Shown: positions 21,091 to 35,500 of the stretch, in pieces
Layout: every line of letters starts with the position of its first letter
Position numbering within the stretch: position 1 is the stretch's first letter
Origin: Brachypterus glaber
Taxonomy: Eukaryota; Arthropoda; Insecta; Coleoptera; Kateretidae
Reading direction: 5' to 3'
Assembly (NCBI GenBank): GCA_958510825.1
Contig: OY294048.1
Location: 13,533,589 to 13,597,588 of the forward strand
DNA: 64,000 bases
Translations under genes and position numbers: made by a program
Notes under the pieces: generated by a model
Told to the model about the DNA's origin: nothing
Database searches by the model: none
The model's input: only the letters and a program-made list of their open reading frames with translations

Positions 21091-23363
21091 TCTATTACAA
21101 AGCCTTTTAAAAATATCGTAGGGTAAAGTGGTTTGCTAAGGACTTTTACCTTTAATACGAGTGTCACTTCCATCAGTAGATAGCTAGATAAAAAAAATGG
21201 AATTGTAAAAATTGGACTATTGACTTTTTGTCTTTATCAAAAAATGTTACTTCTACTAAAAATTATGTTATAAATACGTCAAAGAGTGACCGCAAAAAAA
21301 GAGGGGTTTTAGCCTCTTTTTCAAACCTCTGTAACTTCGATTGGAATTGATAAAATTTAACGCGTAAGTGCTCAAAATTTTTGTCTTGTCTCTTAGCAGT
21401 CAAATATTTATTTCTAACAAATTCATAGATAGGATAACATTATCAAATTATTTGATTTTTTTTTAATGTGAAATAAATTGACAAAAAATTTTGTTACCTA
21501 AATTTCGTTTTGTGTTAATTAGGGTATCTAATACTTATCTACCCTAATTAACCTTTATATCTAGAGCTATAATTATGCTATTACTATCCAATAAAACATT
21601 ATAAGCTCAAAAGTTTCTTCTAATGCTGTGATTTGAAATATTTTTACATTAAAATAAGATTTATATAACATTAAAAGTGTTAAATAAGTACTTTGAAACA
21701 ATCTTAAGTCTTAATTCAAGGATTTGTAAGACATATTTTTCAATTTTAAAAATATAAGGATTAACCAGTTATCCAGTTTATATTCTTATATATATTAAAA
21801 AATTACAGGAAATTTTGGACAAAATTGTGGAAATATTTTAGTAATTTTAATAATTTAGATTTATAAATTCCATTTAGGCTGACAAAACATCCTTAATAAA
21901 AAAAATTATAAAATAATATCACAAGCTTACGTAGGCTGTTAGCCTAATCATTTTAAAATATTTTTAAGTTAAGGCCTTGTTATTTAAAACTAAACAAGAA
22001 AAATGATGTTTATTTAATTTCAGCTTAAAATAGGTTAGGGTGTACAAAAACATAGTTTTATATTTATTATGATATTATATTGACTAATATTAATTAATAT
22101 TAGTATATTAATATTTTTATATAAAAGATGTAAACATTAAGATGTTCTTAATAATTGTACAGATTTAGATATTAGTTGTATATTTTATTATTATTGTGAT
22201 AATTTTAATAAAAAAATAAATAATTTTAAACGTATAAAAAGATTTATTAAAAAACTAAAAAAGTTTAAATTTTAAATTTGCGTAATTAACGCATTATTTT
22301 TTTCGTGGGGAGGGGGGGTTTATCAAATTATACAATCTTAAATAAAAGAACTTAAGAAAGCCCTAGCGTCGCAGGCGGAATTTTTTACAAATTTAATGGT
22401 CTATTTTAACCCTTACCCTCCCGAGGCTAAAATAATAATAATGTTTCGATTTAATTGTGTTTTTTATATTTGCTATGCCTAAAAAGAAGAAAAAAAAATA
22501 AAAAACAAACCATTTTTTTTTTAGTTTTGTTCGAGTTTTTGTTTCCTTAGAGTTTCAGGAGAGCTGTATTATACTGAATTAAATTTGCATATTTGTTTGC
22601 ATACATAGAAAGTCTATAAAAGTATTTGGGATTAATATTGCCTTAAAGAAAAAATAAAGAAGTAAAGTCACAATTGTGACACATAATGTAAGAAAGCCCA
22701 AAATTTTTATGAATTTAAAAGTCCACTTGAACAGCAATATACAAATTACCTACCAAATTACAGAATACAAAATATAACAAATCAATTAAAAAACTAATTA
22801 AACCTTTTTAGCCAAAATTCTTATTTTTTAAGATTTTTAATATTTTCAGGTTATCCAGATGACCCCTTTCAATTCCCTGACTTTTCCCTGTTTTTCCTGA
22901 TCTGTAGGAACCCTGTACACAAAAAAAACTATCAACACATAGATGTACATAATATTTATTATATAATTATAAGATTACAGTCATCATATACATTTTGCTT
23001 GATTCAAAATTTTCCTTATCAGGAAGTTCAGAAAATTTAAAAAAATGTAGTTTAAAACCCTCCTGGAGGGGGGGGGTGGTTGAACCTTCCTGTGCGCACG
23101 GGCCTGCGTTATGCTATCCGGCAACTGCTGCCAACAAATTTCCTGCAAAAATCGCTGAATCCAAATTTTGAAACAGAAACCCTAACTTTTTTCTCGTTAA
23201 CCAATCAGAGTAACTCAATTTAGTGGCGTAGGCGTTCGGCGCTTAAACCTTCGCTAGAAAGAGTGGCTCTATAACCAATATTCTTTTGAAAAAAGCATTT
23301 AAAAAGGCTTTGAGTATATGGCAGTTACCTTACATCTCCACTACGCTACTGATGGTTATGGAT
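21091..23363. other. Intergenic, AT-rich; 3' side of both tsg and the - strand gene
   Basis: No coherent reading frame. It includes a small hairpin (TTAGGGTATC...GATACCCTAA type, 21522-21552), a part unit of the GAAAGCCC repeat at 22350-22420, and a run of G near 22305 and 23066. The 3' UTR of the - strand gene should occupy the right end; a possible - strand AATAAA is near 22944. Confidence 0.4.
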
Positions 23364-23510
23364 CTAGGAAGATCCATGTCCACTCTTTTGTGGAGGTGCA
23401 TCGTCATTGTCGCTGTCGTCCTGAGGCTCCTGAGATTCTGGCAGTTGAATAAACGGCAAATGTTCGTTCCCGCTCCACATAGAATAAAGACTTTGGAGTC
23501 TTATAGCCTC
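23364..23510 (-). CDS. Exon 8 (terminal) of the 544-residue gene
   Basis: Acceptor ATTTTTTTCAG; stop TAG at 23364-23366. Encodes EAIRLQSLYSMWSGNEHLPF, then an acidic stretch and the end SGHGSS. A foldback MITE begins 63 bp upstream of the acceptor. Confidence 0.82.
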   Translation of the reverse strand, partial: EAIRLQSLYSMWSGNEHLPFIQLPESQEPQDDSDNDDAPPQKSGHGSS

Positions 23511-26500
23511 CTGAAAAAAATCGTTACTATATTTTTGTCTGGGCCCTTTCCTGTTTCTGGTCTTAATAATAACACAGCCAACAAAAAAAAATTTCTGTTC
23601 CAGAGACTAGACCAACGCATTTTTATATAAAGGTCGCTGAACCGAATCTGTTGTTGGTTTGACTTGGTCAGGTCGCATTTCGTCCCTAACCTCAAAAAAC
23701 TGATGAAATGTGTCAACTTTCAACACTTTTTTGAGGTTAGCAACGAAATGCGATCTGACCGAGTCAAATCAATTCGGATTCAGCGACCCCAAAAACGTAT
23801 AGAAATATTTGTCTCGTCTGGGGAAATAGACCTTTTTTATTTTGTGTGCCTGTGTAATTGAAGAGTACAGGGGAAAACACCGTCGGTCCATTTTTGCGCG
23901 AAAACGAGTTGGTAATGTCATCTAGTGGTTATTGAAATGTACTTTCCTAATCATCGTTCGTAAAAAAAACCGTCAGATCACTTTAAAATACGCGGTACCG
24001 GGAAAGAATCCCATCAGTCCAAACACCGGGAGTCCAACAAACGCGCGTAAGCTGCAATCACCTCGTCTCGTCTGTCATATTATGACAGTGTCATAACCAT
24101 GCACTGGGAAACTTTGAAAAGCATTTAACTCAAAATCATGACTTCAGCTTTTTTGGACTGCCGGTTTTCCCCTGGAACCTTCAATTATTTAAGCGAAAGG
24201 GTTAAAACACCAGACTGGTAGGTTAGGTAGCTTCCGTAATTTCACAGATAAGCATAGTGACAGAGCCTAAATTAAATGGTCCAAACCAGGCGTCCTTCAC
24301 TCCACTTTACTCAAGTGAAGGACGCCTTGGGCTAAACCAACTGTGCACAATATCTCAAAAACTAGAGCTGCCAAGACAAAACTGAAGTCAGTTTAGGAAT
24401 CAATGTATCAGACATAGTATGTCTGATACATATATTGATATATTATATCAGTCTAACATAATTGGGCAAAAATATTGCCCTGTATCAAACAGACACATTT
24501 TTATTTATAATAAATGTCGATCGATCGACTTAAACGTAGAAATTTTCATATTTCCAGTTACAAAAATCTTTTTTCAAAAAAAAAAATGTTTTAATAAACG
24601 AAGAATTACAGGGGAAAGTATTATTTTGTTGGCAGCAGTATTTTTTATTCTTTTTTCATTGTCTACGCCACTGTTTTCCCTCTACCACGGCTTAAATAAA
24701 AAAAATCTTCTTAAACCATTACAGCAGTTAACCATTTTATGGTTTGCTACGTTTAGAATGAAAAATGGCACCTGTTGCTACAAATTTTGGAAAAAATCGA
24801 TTTTCTCAAAAACGGCTCCAGGGAAGATTTTAATTTTGCTCTTATTTTAGTCATTACTCTTTATAGAGTACGTATATAGTCATTCGCTTGATAAGTAAAC
24901 TTTCATTAAAACTTTTTTCAGGAGCACCGTGATGTGCCTGTGTTATAATCAGTAGTCGGCGAATTTCCAGTACTCGCATAGGCGCCGCGTCGACTATAGC
25001 GTTGAGGCGAGGTTTTAATGATTCCATTTAAACGTAGGTAGGGTGGAAAAAAGTTATTGACAAATAAAAATTAGAAAACTTTCGTATTCTTAAAAGATAA
25101 AAATCGACGGTCGTTTTTTTCTTTGAAAAACACCGATATATATACGTATGTATAGTTAATATGTATAGTCAATATTGTTGTGTGTAACAAATTAGTCGTC
25201 AAATGTTTCGATTTAGTGGCCTGTATAAAAATTTCCCTTATAATTCGGCAAAATTATTCCGTAAGCCTATGTTTCTGTGTTTATTTTCAACGTTGATGAG
25301 TCACAAGTGAGTTTATGCCGATTACTGATAATAAGTTATAATAAAATTTACTTACACCACTGGAGTCACTGGAAGAACCCCTTTCAGAGGAGCTCGTTGT
25401 TGATCTACTGTGAATCGAGAGACACGAAGAGGAGTCCGTCGAAGAGCTGCTTTTCCTGGATATTATGGACATTCCCGGGGGAAATATATCAAAGTGATCG
25501 GCCACAGACATTCCCGAGTGCGGGACGTCTATCGATTGCCAATTACCTCTGAAAATAAGTATATTATTAAGGGGTCTTTCTACCTTCAAATTTTAAAAAT
25601 ATATACATTTTTTTAATATAGGTAGGTATGTTTATTTATATTCAAAAAATACAAAAAAAAAATAGATTTTTAAATTTCCATTTTTTGGGCATATTTTTTT
25701 TTTTTTTTTTTTTGAAAAACATCAAAAAACCGTGGTTGCATAATTCTGGCCGTTTGGATTGACTGAAAAAAATCGGGATATACAATTTAAATCGACCGAA
25801 AAATTCGAAAAGTTTAATTTTTCGGCCTAGGCCGAAGAGGTAAAATGGAAGCTATAGAATCAAATGGTGCAATGTCCACTCATGTGAATTTTACACCAGA
25901 AGCAAAAAACGAATTAAAACACACTCGGTCGGCAAATTTTTTAATTAAACTGTCTGTCGGTCGTTCTGCCTGCCTGTCTGTCTGTATGGGAAATTTGTGA
26001 CTTCCATAACTTGAAAACGGTTTGAGCTAGACTTAAAACTTGATTACCCAAATTTCTAGACTAGGATTGTTTTAATAATAATAATAATAATACTTTATTT
26101 CAGAAAAACATTTCTTACAACACAGTTTAAAGAAACATTGGATGAAATTTGTCATAAACAAAATATACAATGACAATGTCAACGACAAATAAATAAATAA
26201 ATATACAAGGATATTAAAAAAAATGAAAAGGTGATAGCTCAACTTACTAAACGGAAATTTTGAATGAGTTTTAAGGCTCAAAAAGAGTAAAACTATTCCA
26301 GTGAGTAGGGCTCAATATTACAATAGCTAATTTAATTGAAGAATAGTAGAGACCTTTTTCTGTAATTGCTAAGCGATGTTTTGGAATGTTATAATCTAGA
26401 ATTGTTTAACTTGGGTTTAGACCTTTATATAGTTTTTTAATTTTTAATAAAAATAAAATACATTCATAAACATAGAGACCAATAACGGTAAGTATATGGT

Positions 26501-29500
26501 TTGTTTTAAATAAATTTCTACATGAGTCCCTGTAGTTCAGTTTACGTAAACTCTTTTTTGAGCCTTTAAAACACACCCAACCTCTGAGCATTTACTCCAA
26601 AAGAGAAGACCATACCTCATAATAATTTGAATGGTACACTACCTTTAATGTTACAAAGTCCACATAACTCCTCAGAACAAGGAGAGAATAGGACACTCTT
26701 TTTGATAAAACTCGGAGTGGGGTAAAAGAGTTAAAACATTTTTTTTCGAGCATTTTTTTAAATTTTTTATTCGAAAAAAGAAACTTTTTGCAAAAAAAAA
26801 ATTGTTGTTTTAATGAACAGGGGAAAGTATTATTTTGTTGGCAGCAGTATTTAAGTAGTTTTAAACAACTTTTTTCTCTATTTTAATAGATAGCTAAATT
26901 GGATGATGCCCTTTTTGCATGAAAATTTAAAAAGATCTACCTTTGAGACGCAGGTCCCGGATACATTCTCCGCTGCATCCGTTCCTCGTGGCTCTCAGCC
27001 CACGGCGGGATAAATCCGGGATGTCCGGGCAACACGGTCTGCGGTATCGACTGCCTCGTCGGCCTGCAGGACAGCAGTTGTATAGCTTCTGCAATCCCGT
27101 CGCCGCTGGAGATGGTTCCGGAGACTGGGGGCGGAACTGCCTCTGAAATTAAAATTATTAAATTAAAATAATTAATAACTATTAATGAAAAAAAACTCGT
27201 TAAAAAAAATTATTTGATTTTAATTTGTTGGTAGTTTTTTAAATTTATTTTTGGATGACTGACCAAGAAGGGAGGGTAATGTGTTTAACAGTCTATGTAT
27301 GTAAACTCGGCGCATTATCTATCTGAGTAACACATTGGACTTTTTATAGATAGATAATAAAAAACTCGTTTAATTTTTAAAACCCTTCTATTCACTTCAC
27401 TTCCATATAGGTGTATGTATGTATATTTGTCCTCAAATCTGCCAAATGCTTTTTTACCCACTTAGAATAAACTTAGAGAGCTGAAATTTGGTACACATGC
27501 TTATCTACCCTAACAAAATAATTTCATATATTTTACTTAAATTTTATTTAAAAACTTGTTTTTTATATTATTTTTTACGAATAAGGTATCGAGAGATGCG
27601 TCTTGGTCCCAAGAATAATAGTTATTATAGTTATAGCTGTATTTGTAAATGTTTTGGCTATGATATACTAAAAAGTATAAAACAAGAATAATGAGAAACA
27701 AAATTATATAGTAACCTTCGCAGTCGGAGGCCAATCCTAAATATCATAATAATACAAATCTTCTAATTCAATTCAAATATAAAAATGTTCTTATAATATG
27801 AAGGCAGAAGAGGCCTCCGACTGCGACGGTTACTATATAATACGCTAAAAACGAACATCGAACAGCGGAACGCGAGTATCATCACTCCAGTCAGCGGCAA
27901 CTTTGCCAAAAAAAATAAAGCTGAATGAAGTGACCCTAGTCTTAATATGTAGCAGACTTAATAAGACAGACAGGTCAAAAAAACGTCAAAATAAATTTGT
28001 CAAAAATACCGTAGGTAAAATAAAAACACCTCTGAACCAGAAAAAAAGTTGTAAAAGTTGTAAATGTCAGCGACTCAGTGTAAAATGGCACCCGGAACGC
28101 CAAAAAACGGTTCCGGGGATGGCCAAAAATTGAAGAAACGGGTACCGGTGTCTTCGGCGAGAAAGTTTAACGCTAGGGCTCCGCCGATGGAGGAATTTTT
28201 TAAAATAAAATTGGAAAATTCCCTCAACGAAATGCTGAACGAGCGGGAAACACAGGAAAAATTAAAGTCAAAACCATTGAAGAAAGCTCGAAGTGTTGCG
28301 GAAATTAAGCCGTCAAAATCCAAAGTAAAAAGACCTTTGGCAAATGTGAGTTCAATGAAAATTTTCAACGTATTTATCAAAAAATAACACCGGACCACAA
28401 AAAAAATAAGTTCAATTACTATTAATATTTTCATTTAAGTAGTATTTTTGGGCGCTGAAAACGAATTTGACAATAAAAAAGTTCGCTGATCCCCAAAGAA
28501 CCTTGCATCCTTCTTCTGAAATAGTGGTTTCGGTTGAATTTTGCTGAGTTTTGGATATGTTATAGTTTTCTACATACTGTTCAACAGTGTTCAAGGGCAC
28601 AACTCACAAAAATTAATGGTTCAGGTGGTAGAAAACTTTAAAAATCAAGAGAGCCGCGGTCCGCTGGTCTTATGGAAAAATGGTTTCGGTCAGATTCGGC
28701 CTAAATATATTATAGTTCTCGAGTTACTGATCAAACGTTTCATCCAAAATTCAATAGTTTAGTTGCTAGAGAACTTTGAAGATCTCGAGTTAGCTCGTCC
28801 AATATTCTTTATTGCAGTTTTTTGAAAAATATATTGGATCTGTGCGCTTTTTTACTATAAAATTCGTTTTGGGCGCATAAAAAAGAGTAATTGACGTTAT
28901 TTTTTTGTGGGCCAGTCTTATCTTTATTCTCCACATATTAAAAATCAGTTTGATTGTTTCTTGCTGAAATTAACATGAATCTACTATTTATATGTAATTA
29001 TTTCGTTCCTTAAACTTTGTTTTAATTAACGCAGTCGTCCAACCGAAGTGACTGATCAATTTAGTGTTTTTTATCACTCTTCAGAGCCACATATCGGTAG
29101 AAGGACAACTACGAAAATCAAATCTTTCCATATAATATGGTGAGAAAAATAATTGTAAGGAACAGTAATAATATTTTTCTACATTTTTAAAAATGTACCA
29201 AATTTTTCAATTAATTTACTATTTATATGTTAATTACTTTAAAATATTTTTAGGTTTCATCTTCAGCCATAGAAGCATCCTCCACCGTTACGCTCTACGC
29301 TACCCCACGGCCTCTGGATGACCTTCCCACAGTGGATCCCCGGCAGAAAATTCTGGCAGCTCGCAGGGTATTCGAAAGGCTCCTGCTGAACGCCTGGCGA
29401 CGCTCCAAGGCGCGACTCTCCACTCTGGACGACGCGTCCAAACGGCAAGCTGAGCAGATCAACCAGCTGGAGTTGCAAGTAGATTTGTTGAGAAATTTGA

Positions 29501-32500
29501 GCAAGTCTGAGCGCACGAAGAGGGACGAGGCGCTCAATGAATCCCAGAGGTACAACACGATTCGCGCAATGGCGATTTCTCCCGTTAGATTAGACAGGGA
29601 CAAAAGTTCTACCCAAAAAGGATAGAAGACATACATAAACTCCCACTTCCACCCAACCAAACAAATTCTGTATTTGTTCTTTGTTGAACAAATACAATAT
29701 TTACTTGGCCGGGCGAAAAGTGTAACTATAATTATTTTTATTAAAGAAATTACTGGCGCCATCTAAATTTTAGAAGAATTATCTAATTCTACAGATTCAC
29801 ATTAGCTATGTTCGTTCGTACCGCTCAGTGCTACACTTTCCGGCCAACCAAATAAATACTGTATTTGTTGTATGAAAAACAAATACAGTATTTATTTGGT
29901 TGGCTGGAAAGTGTAGCACAAATGAGATAGAGATAGGGTAGACGTCTTTTGTTTCATAATTCTAGTTGTAGAGAGCTCCATTAATATGCTCCTTGCAGCT
30001 TTACAGCAGAGTACTATAATACAGGGTGTCCCAGAACTCGCGTCCATACTTGAAGGTACAAAAAATCTAAAAAAATGTTTATATAAACCGCAAATCAGTC
30101 CTAAGGGAGTTATGGCCCATTAAAGGGGATACCAAAAATAGGGTTTTTGGAGCTCTTTGAGCTAGAAGGACGAAATTTTGCTCGTGTTTAGTTTTATTAA
30201 AGTCAATTATTTTAAGTTATTTTTGTTTGTAAATTTAACCGGATGCGCGCCTAGGCGTGCGAAACGTCTGTGGCTTTTTGACCAAAACTTTTTTGAATGT
30301 AAATTTTTCGCATTCTTTTCTAAAATTATAGATTTTTAAGTAAAAATACATGACAAAGATTCTCTTAAAAAAAAGCAGGACATGCCCCTGAAAAGTTTTA
30401 CTATTTAAAGAGTCCACAAATCACTTAATATTTATTTTTGAGCCAGGGTATAAAAAACTTTTTTTCTTAGTTTTTAATGTACAGTTGGTTTCAACAAAAC
30501 TGGAAAAGTGGGATTATAAAAAAATTACATTGTGACAAATATTTGTTTACTTGTTAATAAATTTAGTGTCAATATTGTTATTGCCACATCAATGTCAAAG
30601 TCAAAAAATGTTGGTGTATTTTTTTAAAATTGGGAGAGATAAAGCAGAAAAACAAGAATACTCGAAGAATACTGGTGTAAAACCTATAATTATAATTTTT
30701 AAATTAGGGAACTATGAGGAATACCTAGTTGTAGGAGACCAATATACTAGTAGTGTTTTTTAAAAATAAAGGTATTTAAAACAAGTTTATTAGATACAAA
30801 ATATATTGATAAGGGGATTTAATAATAGACATTTTAGAATAGGGGTATTTTAGAGCAGAAATACAGTAATTAACAATAGAGATACGCTTCAAAATCCAAA
30901 TAGTATTTACTAAACACAAATGCATAGAATAACATATGATTTTTGACATGGTTAAACTAATCTTATTTTTCAAACAGGCATAACCCCATTTAAATAATCC
31001 ACATTCACACAACTAAATTTTATGGAAAACATGAAATTATACTTAACCCCACTTTTCCAGTTTTGTTAAAACCAACTGTAGATTCGCCCAGCAGTGTTAA
31101 ATTATTTTATTTGCGCTTTTTTGGGCCCTATTTAAGAGACCTATCTTCAATAGGCCGTACGTCCATTAGGACCGATTTGGGGCCCTATGTTTATATGACT
31201 TTTTTTCATATTTTTTGATATATTATGTGTCCCTTCAAGAATGGACGAGAATTCTGGGACACCCTGTATAATATACAGGGTTATTCAGAAATAAGCGAGA
31301 AGCCTTTTTCAGTTAATTAATAATTGAAATTTGGCGAAGGCAATAAGTGAAACGGACACTCCCTAGAAACTGGTTCGAAAGTCAGTATAAGCCGGTGGTT
31401 CCCTCTACTACTAGCCCACACAAGTCCTGGACTTAGGGGATGCTTAATTAAGTAGAATAGTACGAGGTTAAACAAACAAACAAACAAACAAACAATAATA
31501 AAGGCTATCGCTCTATGTAATTTTTGTTTGGTAATTTAAACCAGGGACGTGCGAAATGGGGGGCGATGTCACTTTTTTGCCCCAAACTTTTTTATGCGTA
31601 AATTTTTTGACATTTTCTTAACAAAATATTATTCTTTAATTAAAAATACATAAAAAAGTTACTCTTTATGTAACACCGTAGAGCCAACCATTTTCGAGAA
31701 AACTGCAATAAAAGAGACAATATCACGTTCTGAGCATCAAAAATAAGAAATAAAAAATGCACCAATAAAAATTTTAATACTGCATTAAAAACTGTAAAAA
31801 AAGCTCGCATAGATCTAGATTCGAAAATCAGTTTTAAGAGTACTACAGCCTCTTAAAGACTAACACTTCTTAAGGGACCGTTGCTCTCGTAGCTCTACGA
31901 TTAATATTTGATTGAGAAAATGTCAAAAAATTTACGGATAAAAAAGTTTGGGGCAAAAAAGTGACATAGCGCCCCCGTTTTGTACGTCCGGACGTCCGGT
32001 TAAAAAAAAGTCCCTGGTTAAAAATACCAAATAAAAATTACATGAAATGATAGCCTTTATTAATGTTAAGGCATGTGCAAAAATTCGTTACTATGGTTTA
32101 TAGGGTTCCAGAAATATTAAATAAAAACTACTTTTTAGATGTACCCTTAGGAAGGCAGTAGCTCTCTTAGGGCTCATTTCCGGACCACCCTCTATAGGAA
32201 CTTTTTTTCATATTGTTTAACATAGAATCACCTCTTAAATTTCTCGAACTTATTTCTGAATATCCCTGTATATTCATTTGTATTAATCATGCTTTTTGTA
32301 CAGGGTGAAAAATACTTTGGAGTTTGTCGAGCAAGAAAACGCATCACTGAATAAGACACTGTTCACTTCGAAAATTGAAATGGAGTATCTCCAGAAAAAC
32401 TTGAAAAGCGCAAGAACCCAACTGAAGATCTGTTCCGAAAAACTGGAGGCAACCGAGATAGTCCTAAATGAACAAACCATTGAGAACCAAAATTTGAAAA

Positions 32501-35500
32501 ATCAAGTCAAAAATCACGAAGACTCCATTTTAAAATTGAATTTGAAACTGGAGGAGTTTGATAAATTACTAAAACAAAAACAAGAAATGTTGAATATAAT
32601 TGAAATTTGTTTGGGGGAGAAATGTGAAGCTTACAGCAATCTGTTTTTAACGCATGAACAGGAAGTGGAAGGAAGTTTTATATTACAGGGTAAAATTTGT
32701 TTTTTAGTAAAAAAATATCTTCTGGAAGCTTATAATCGGATACCGCTTATCTAAAAGGAACCAAGCGACATTTTTAACGAAATTTTGTTAGGCATGGGAT
32801 AGGTTCTTTAGCCTTAGTACAACCTGTTCCCAATAAAATTAATCGTTCCGAAAAGCACCGGAACTAGTATGGGTGACTAACATCCCTAATCTAAATTTTC
32901 CTACCCACTCAACATTCCTGCCCATAGACACCCTTTCCTCACTTTTTGATGTAAAATCAGCTGTCAGTTAGTTTCATTTTAATTGTAATAAATAAATGAA
33001 AATCGAGAAAAATGTGAATTAACACGTTCAGCGCCGCTGGCACACACCATGTGCCTCCAGTATGCCTAACTAAAACAGCTCAGTTGTGAGTCAGCCGTTG
33101 TAGGTAGATGCAGCGTTCGCTCCGGCCGCTTAGATACATCCTAATACGTTGCTGGGTAGCTTTGGTTTTGGAGTTACCCGGTCAACGACGTGCACACCGG
33201 AAATATGACCGGCAATGAACGTGAACGAATCTGATTTTGTGTAGAGCACTGGATAGGCTTGTTTGGTAGGGTAAGTAGGTAGTTTACATACCACAACAAC
33301 CTGCGGAACCACGCAAACTACCCACCTACCCTATCTAGTGCTCTAATTTTGTGTAATGTAGATTTGTAATCCTTAACTTAAATGACTTTTGGGTCATTTT
33401 TATTATCCATTTTTGACATTTAGGTTATTTTACGTCTTACAAATAACACTGCTCAAAAAATTTCTGACACCATTTCAGTTGCATCTGGCTATATTTGATG
33501 CGGTGATTTCGGAACCTTTTTTCGTTTTTTTCGATCAGCTCGTTTTTTTGAGATATAACGCAAGTTTTTTATTCATAATGTGCTTTTAAAATAACATTAC
33601 ATTGCCTGAGCTGGCGATACCTAAAATTATATTTTTTAAATAAAATTATGGACCAAATTGCTGGTTTATGAACTTTTGGGCATTGCTTCATTTTAACAAA
33701 AAAAGTTGTAGATTGATGCCTAAGTTTCCTTTTTTAGGATTTTTATTATTCTTTCTATTTCTTCTTGCTTTTTAAAAACTATTTAGATTTTTTTTAAATA
33801 AATAATATTTTGATTCATAATGAATTTAAAACACACGATTACAAAGTGAATTAAATTTATTTTGCCAACCCTAAAACAAGAAACAACACCATCTGAGCAC
33901 CAACTCAGATAGATTCTGCGCGGAGTTTACCAATTATAACATTTTCATCTTTTTCAGGGGAAGTTGAAACTCTAAAACATTGCAAAACTCAACTGGAAAT
34001 CGAACTGAAAGATCTCCAAGAAACACTCAACAAGTGCATGTTTAAATCAGAATTTTTGGAGGAAGAAAATGAATCGATGCGAGTTAACATGGAAGAGATC
34101 CACTTGGAATTATCTGAAGAAAGGAAGAGAAGCTGGTGGAAGAATACTAAAGAATTTGCCACGTTAACTTTGGCAACATTGGATAAAATGGCATATATAA
34201 TGTTACCAGCTTATATAAAGGAAGATGAAGATGAGGATGAATATTAAATTTAATACTTTAAACATAATTTTATAAAATGTTTATTGAGTCATCGGTCTTG
34301 AACTGATTTTCTTGTAATGTATTTTATTATACTTATGGTCTGTTTCTTGCTTCAAAAAACAGACCATAGTATTGAATATTTGAAAAATAAAAAAATATTA
34401 AAGTTCATTTGTTTATTTATACTTGTCGCAGTACTTCTCGATTTAAACTACATAATTTATGTTAAGAAATGTGCACAAAAACGGACAATGGATACTATGG
34501 TCTGTTTTTTCAAGCCAGATAGTAAATTAAAAATCACACAGTGAATATTTTCAAAATATTCGAATATTGGATGTGCGAATATACTGCGTAGTTTATTTTA
34601 TAAAACATAACTATATTCTATACAGAAACATAATAATATTAAAACATATTATGTTTGTAAATATTTTTAATTTACTATCTTGCTTGAAAAAAACATAATA
34701 GTAGTGGAAGAATTCTGAACAATAACACCGGCACACAAAAAAAAAAAATTGTCTGTACACCGGGCGCCACCTATCTACGGGCATGTTTTTCGACCCGCTG
34801 AATACGAATTTAAAGTCAGTTTAGGCCGTCCACCCTTCAATTTCGAGTAAATTGCAAAAAACCCAAAAAATAGCGAAAATTCGATGTTTTGGCAAGAAAA
34901 AAAAATTTTTACTCGAAATTGAAGGCTGGACGGCCTAAACTGACTTGAAATTCGTATTCAGCGGGTCGAAAAACATGCCCGTAGATAGGTGGCGCCCGGT
35001 GTACAGACAATTTTTTTTTTTGTGTGCCGGTGTAATTGTTCTTAATTATTAGTAACCACTTTTAGTAAACTGCCAACCATAGCGATTTTGAAGAAAAAGC
35101 TTAACTTCTTTATGAGGAATCCCGCTCAACGCCATTTGCTTTTAGGCATAACTTTGGTTCTTATCATTTTGTTCATAGATTTAGAATTCAAATCCACTTT
35201 TAAACTTTAATTTCCTAGTATTAAATGTCACCAATATGAAAAAAAAATTGGCCCAGGTCCACTGAAAGCCTAAACTACATAAGAGTAAAGTAAATGTGAG
35301 ATCCACACATGCATCTCGTGGCAGTTACCGTGTAAGCAGAAATTCAATTTTATTTAATGGAAAACTTATTTACCTGGAGTTGTACTTCGACTTCTTTCCT
35401 GAGATTGATTGGAAACTGGAACTATCAATTTTGAAGGGAAAAACTTATGATGTGATAAAGTAGTAACTTCAGCACTCGCACAGTCCATTGACCATCTTCT

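Noticed and set aside
23286..23630. 114-codon + frame across 23286-23630.
   Set aside because: It overlaps exon 8 of the - gene and runs into a MITE; no motif.
25277..25616. Two + strand frames opposite exon 7 of the 544-residue gene.
   Set aside because: The - strand frame is bounded by good splice sites that keep phase with exons 6 and 8; the + frames cross them.
32741..32815. Continuation of exon 3 of the nested gene beyond 32689.
   Set aside because: This segment is a repeat (AAGCGACATTTTTAACGAAA) also present at 41919 in intergenic DNA, and the donor at 32690 joins exon 4 in phase.
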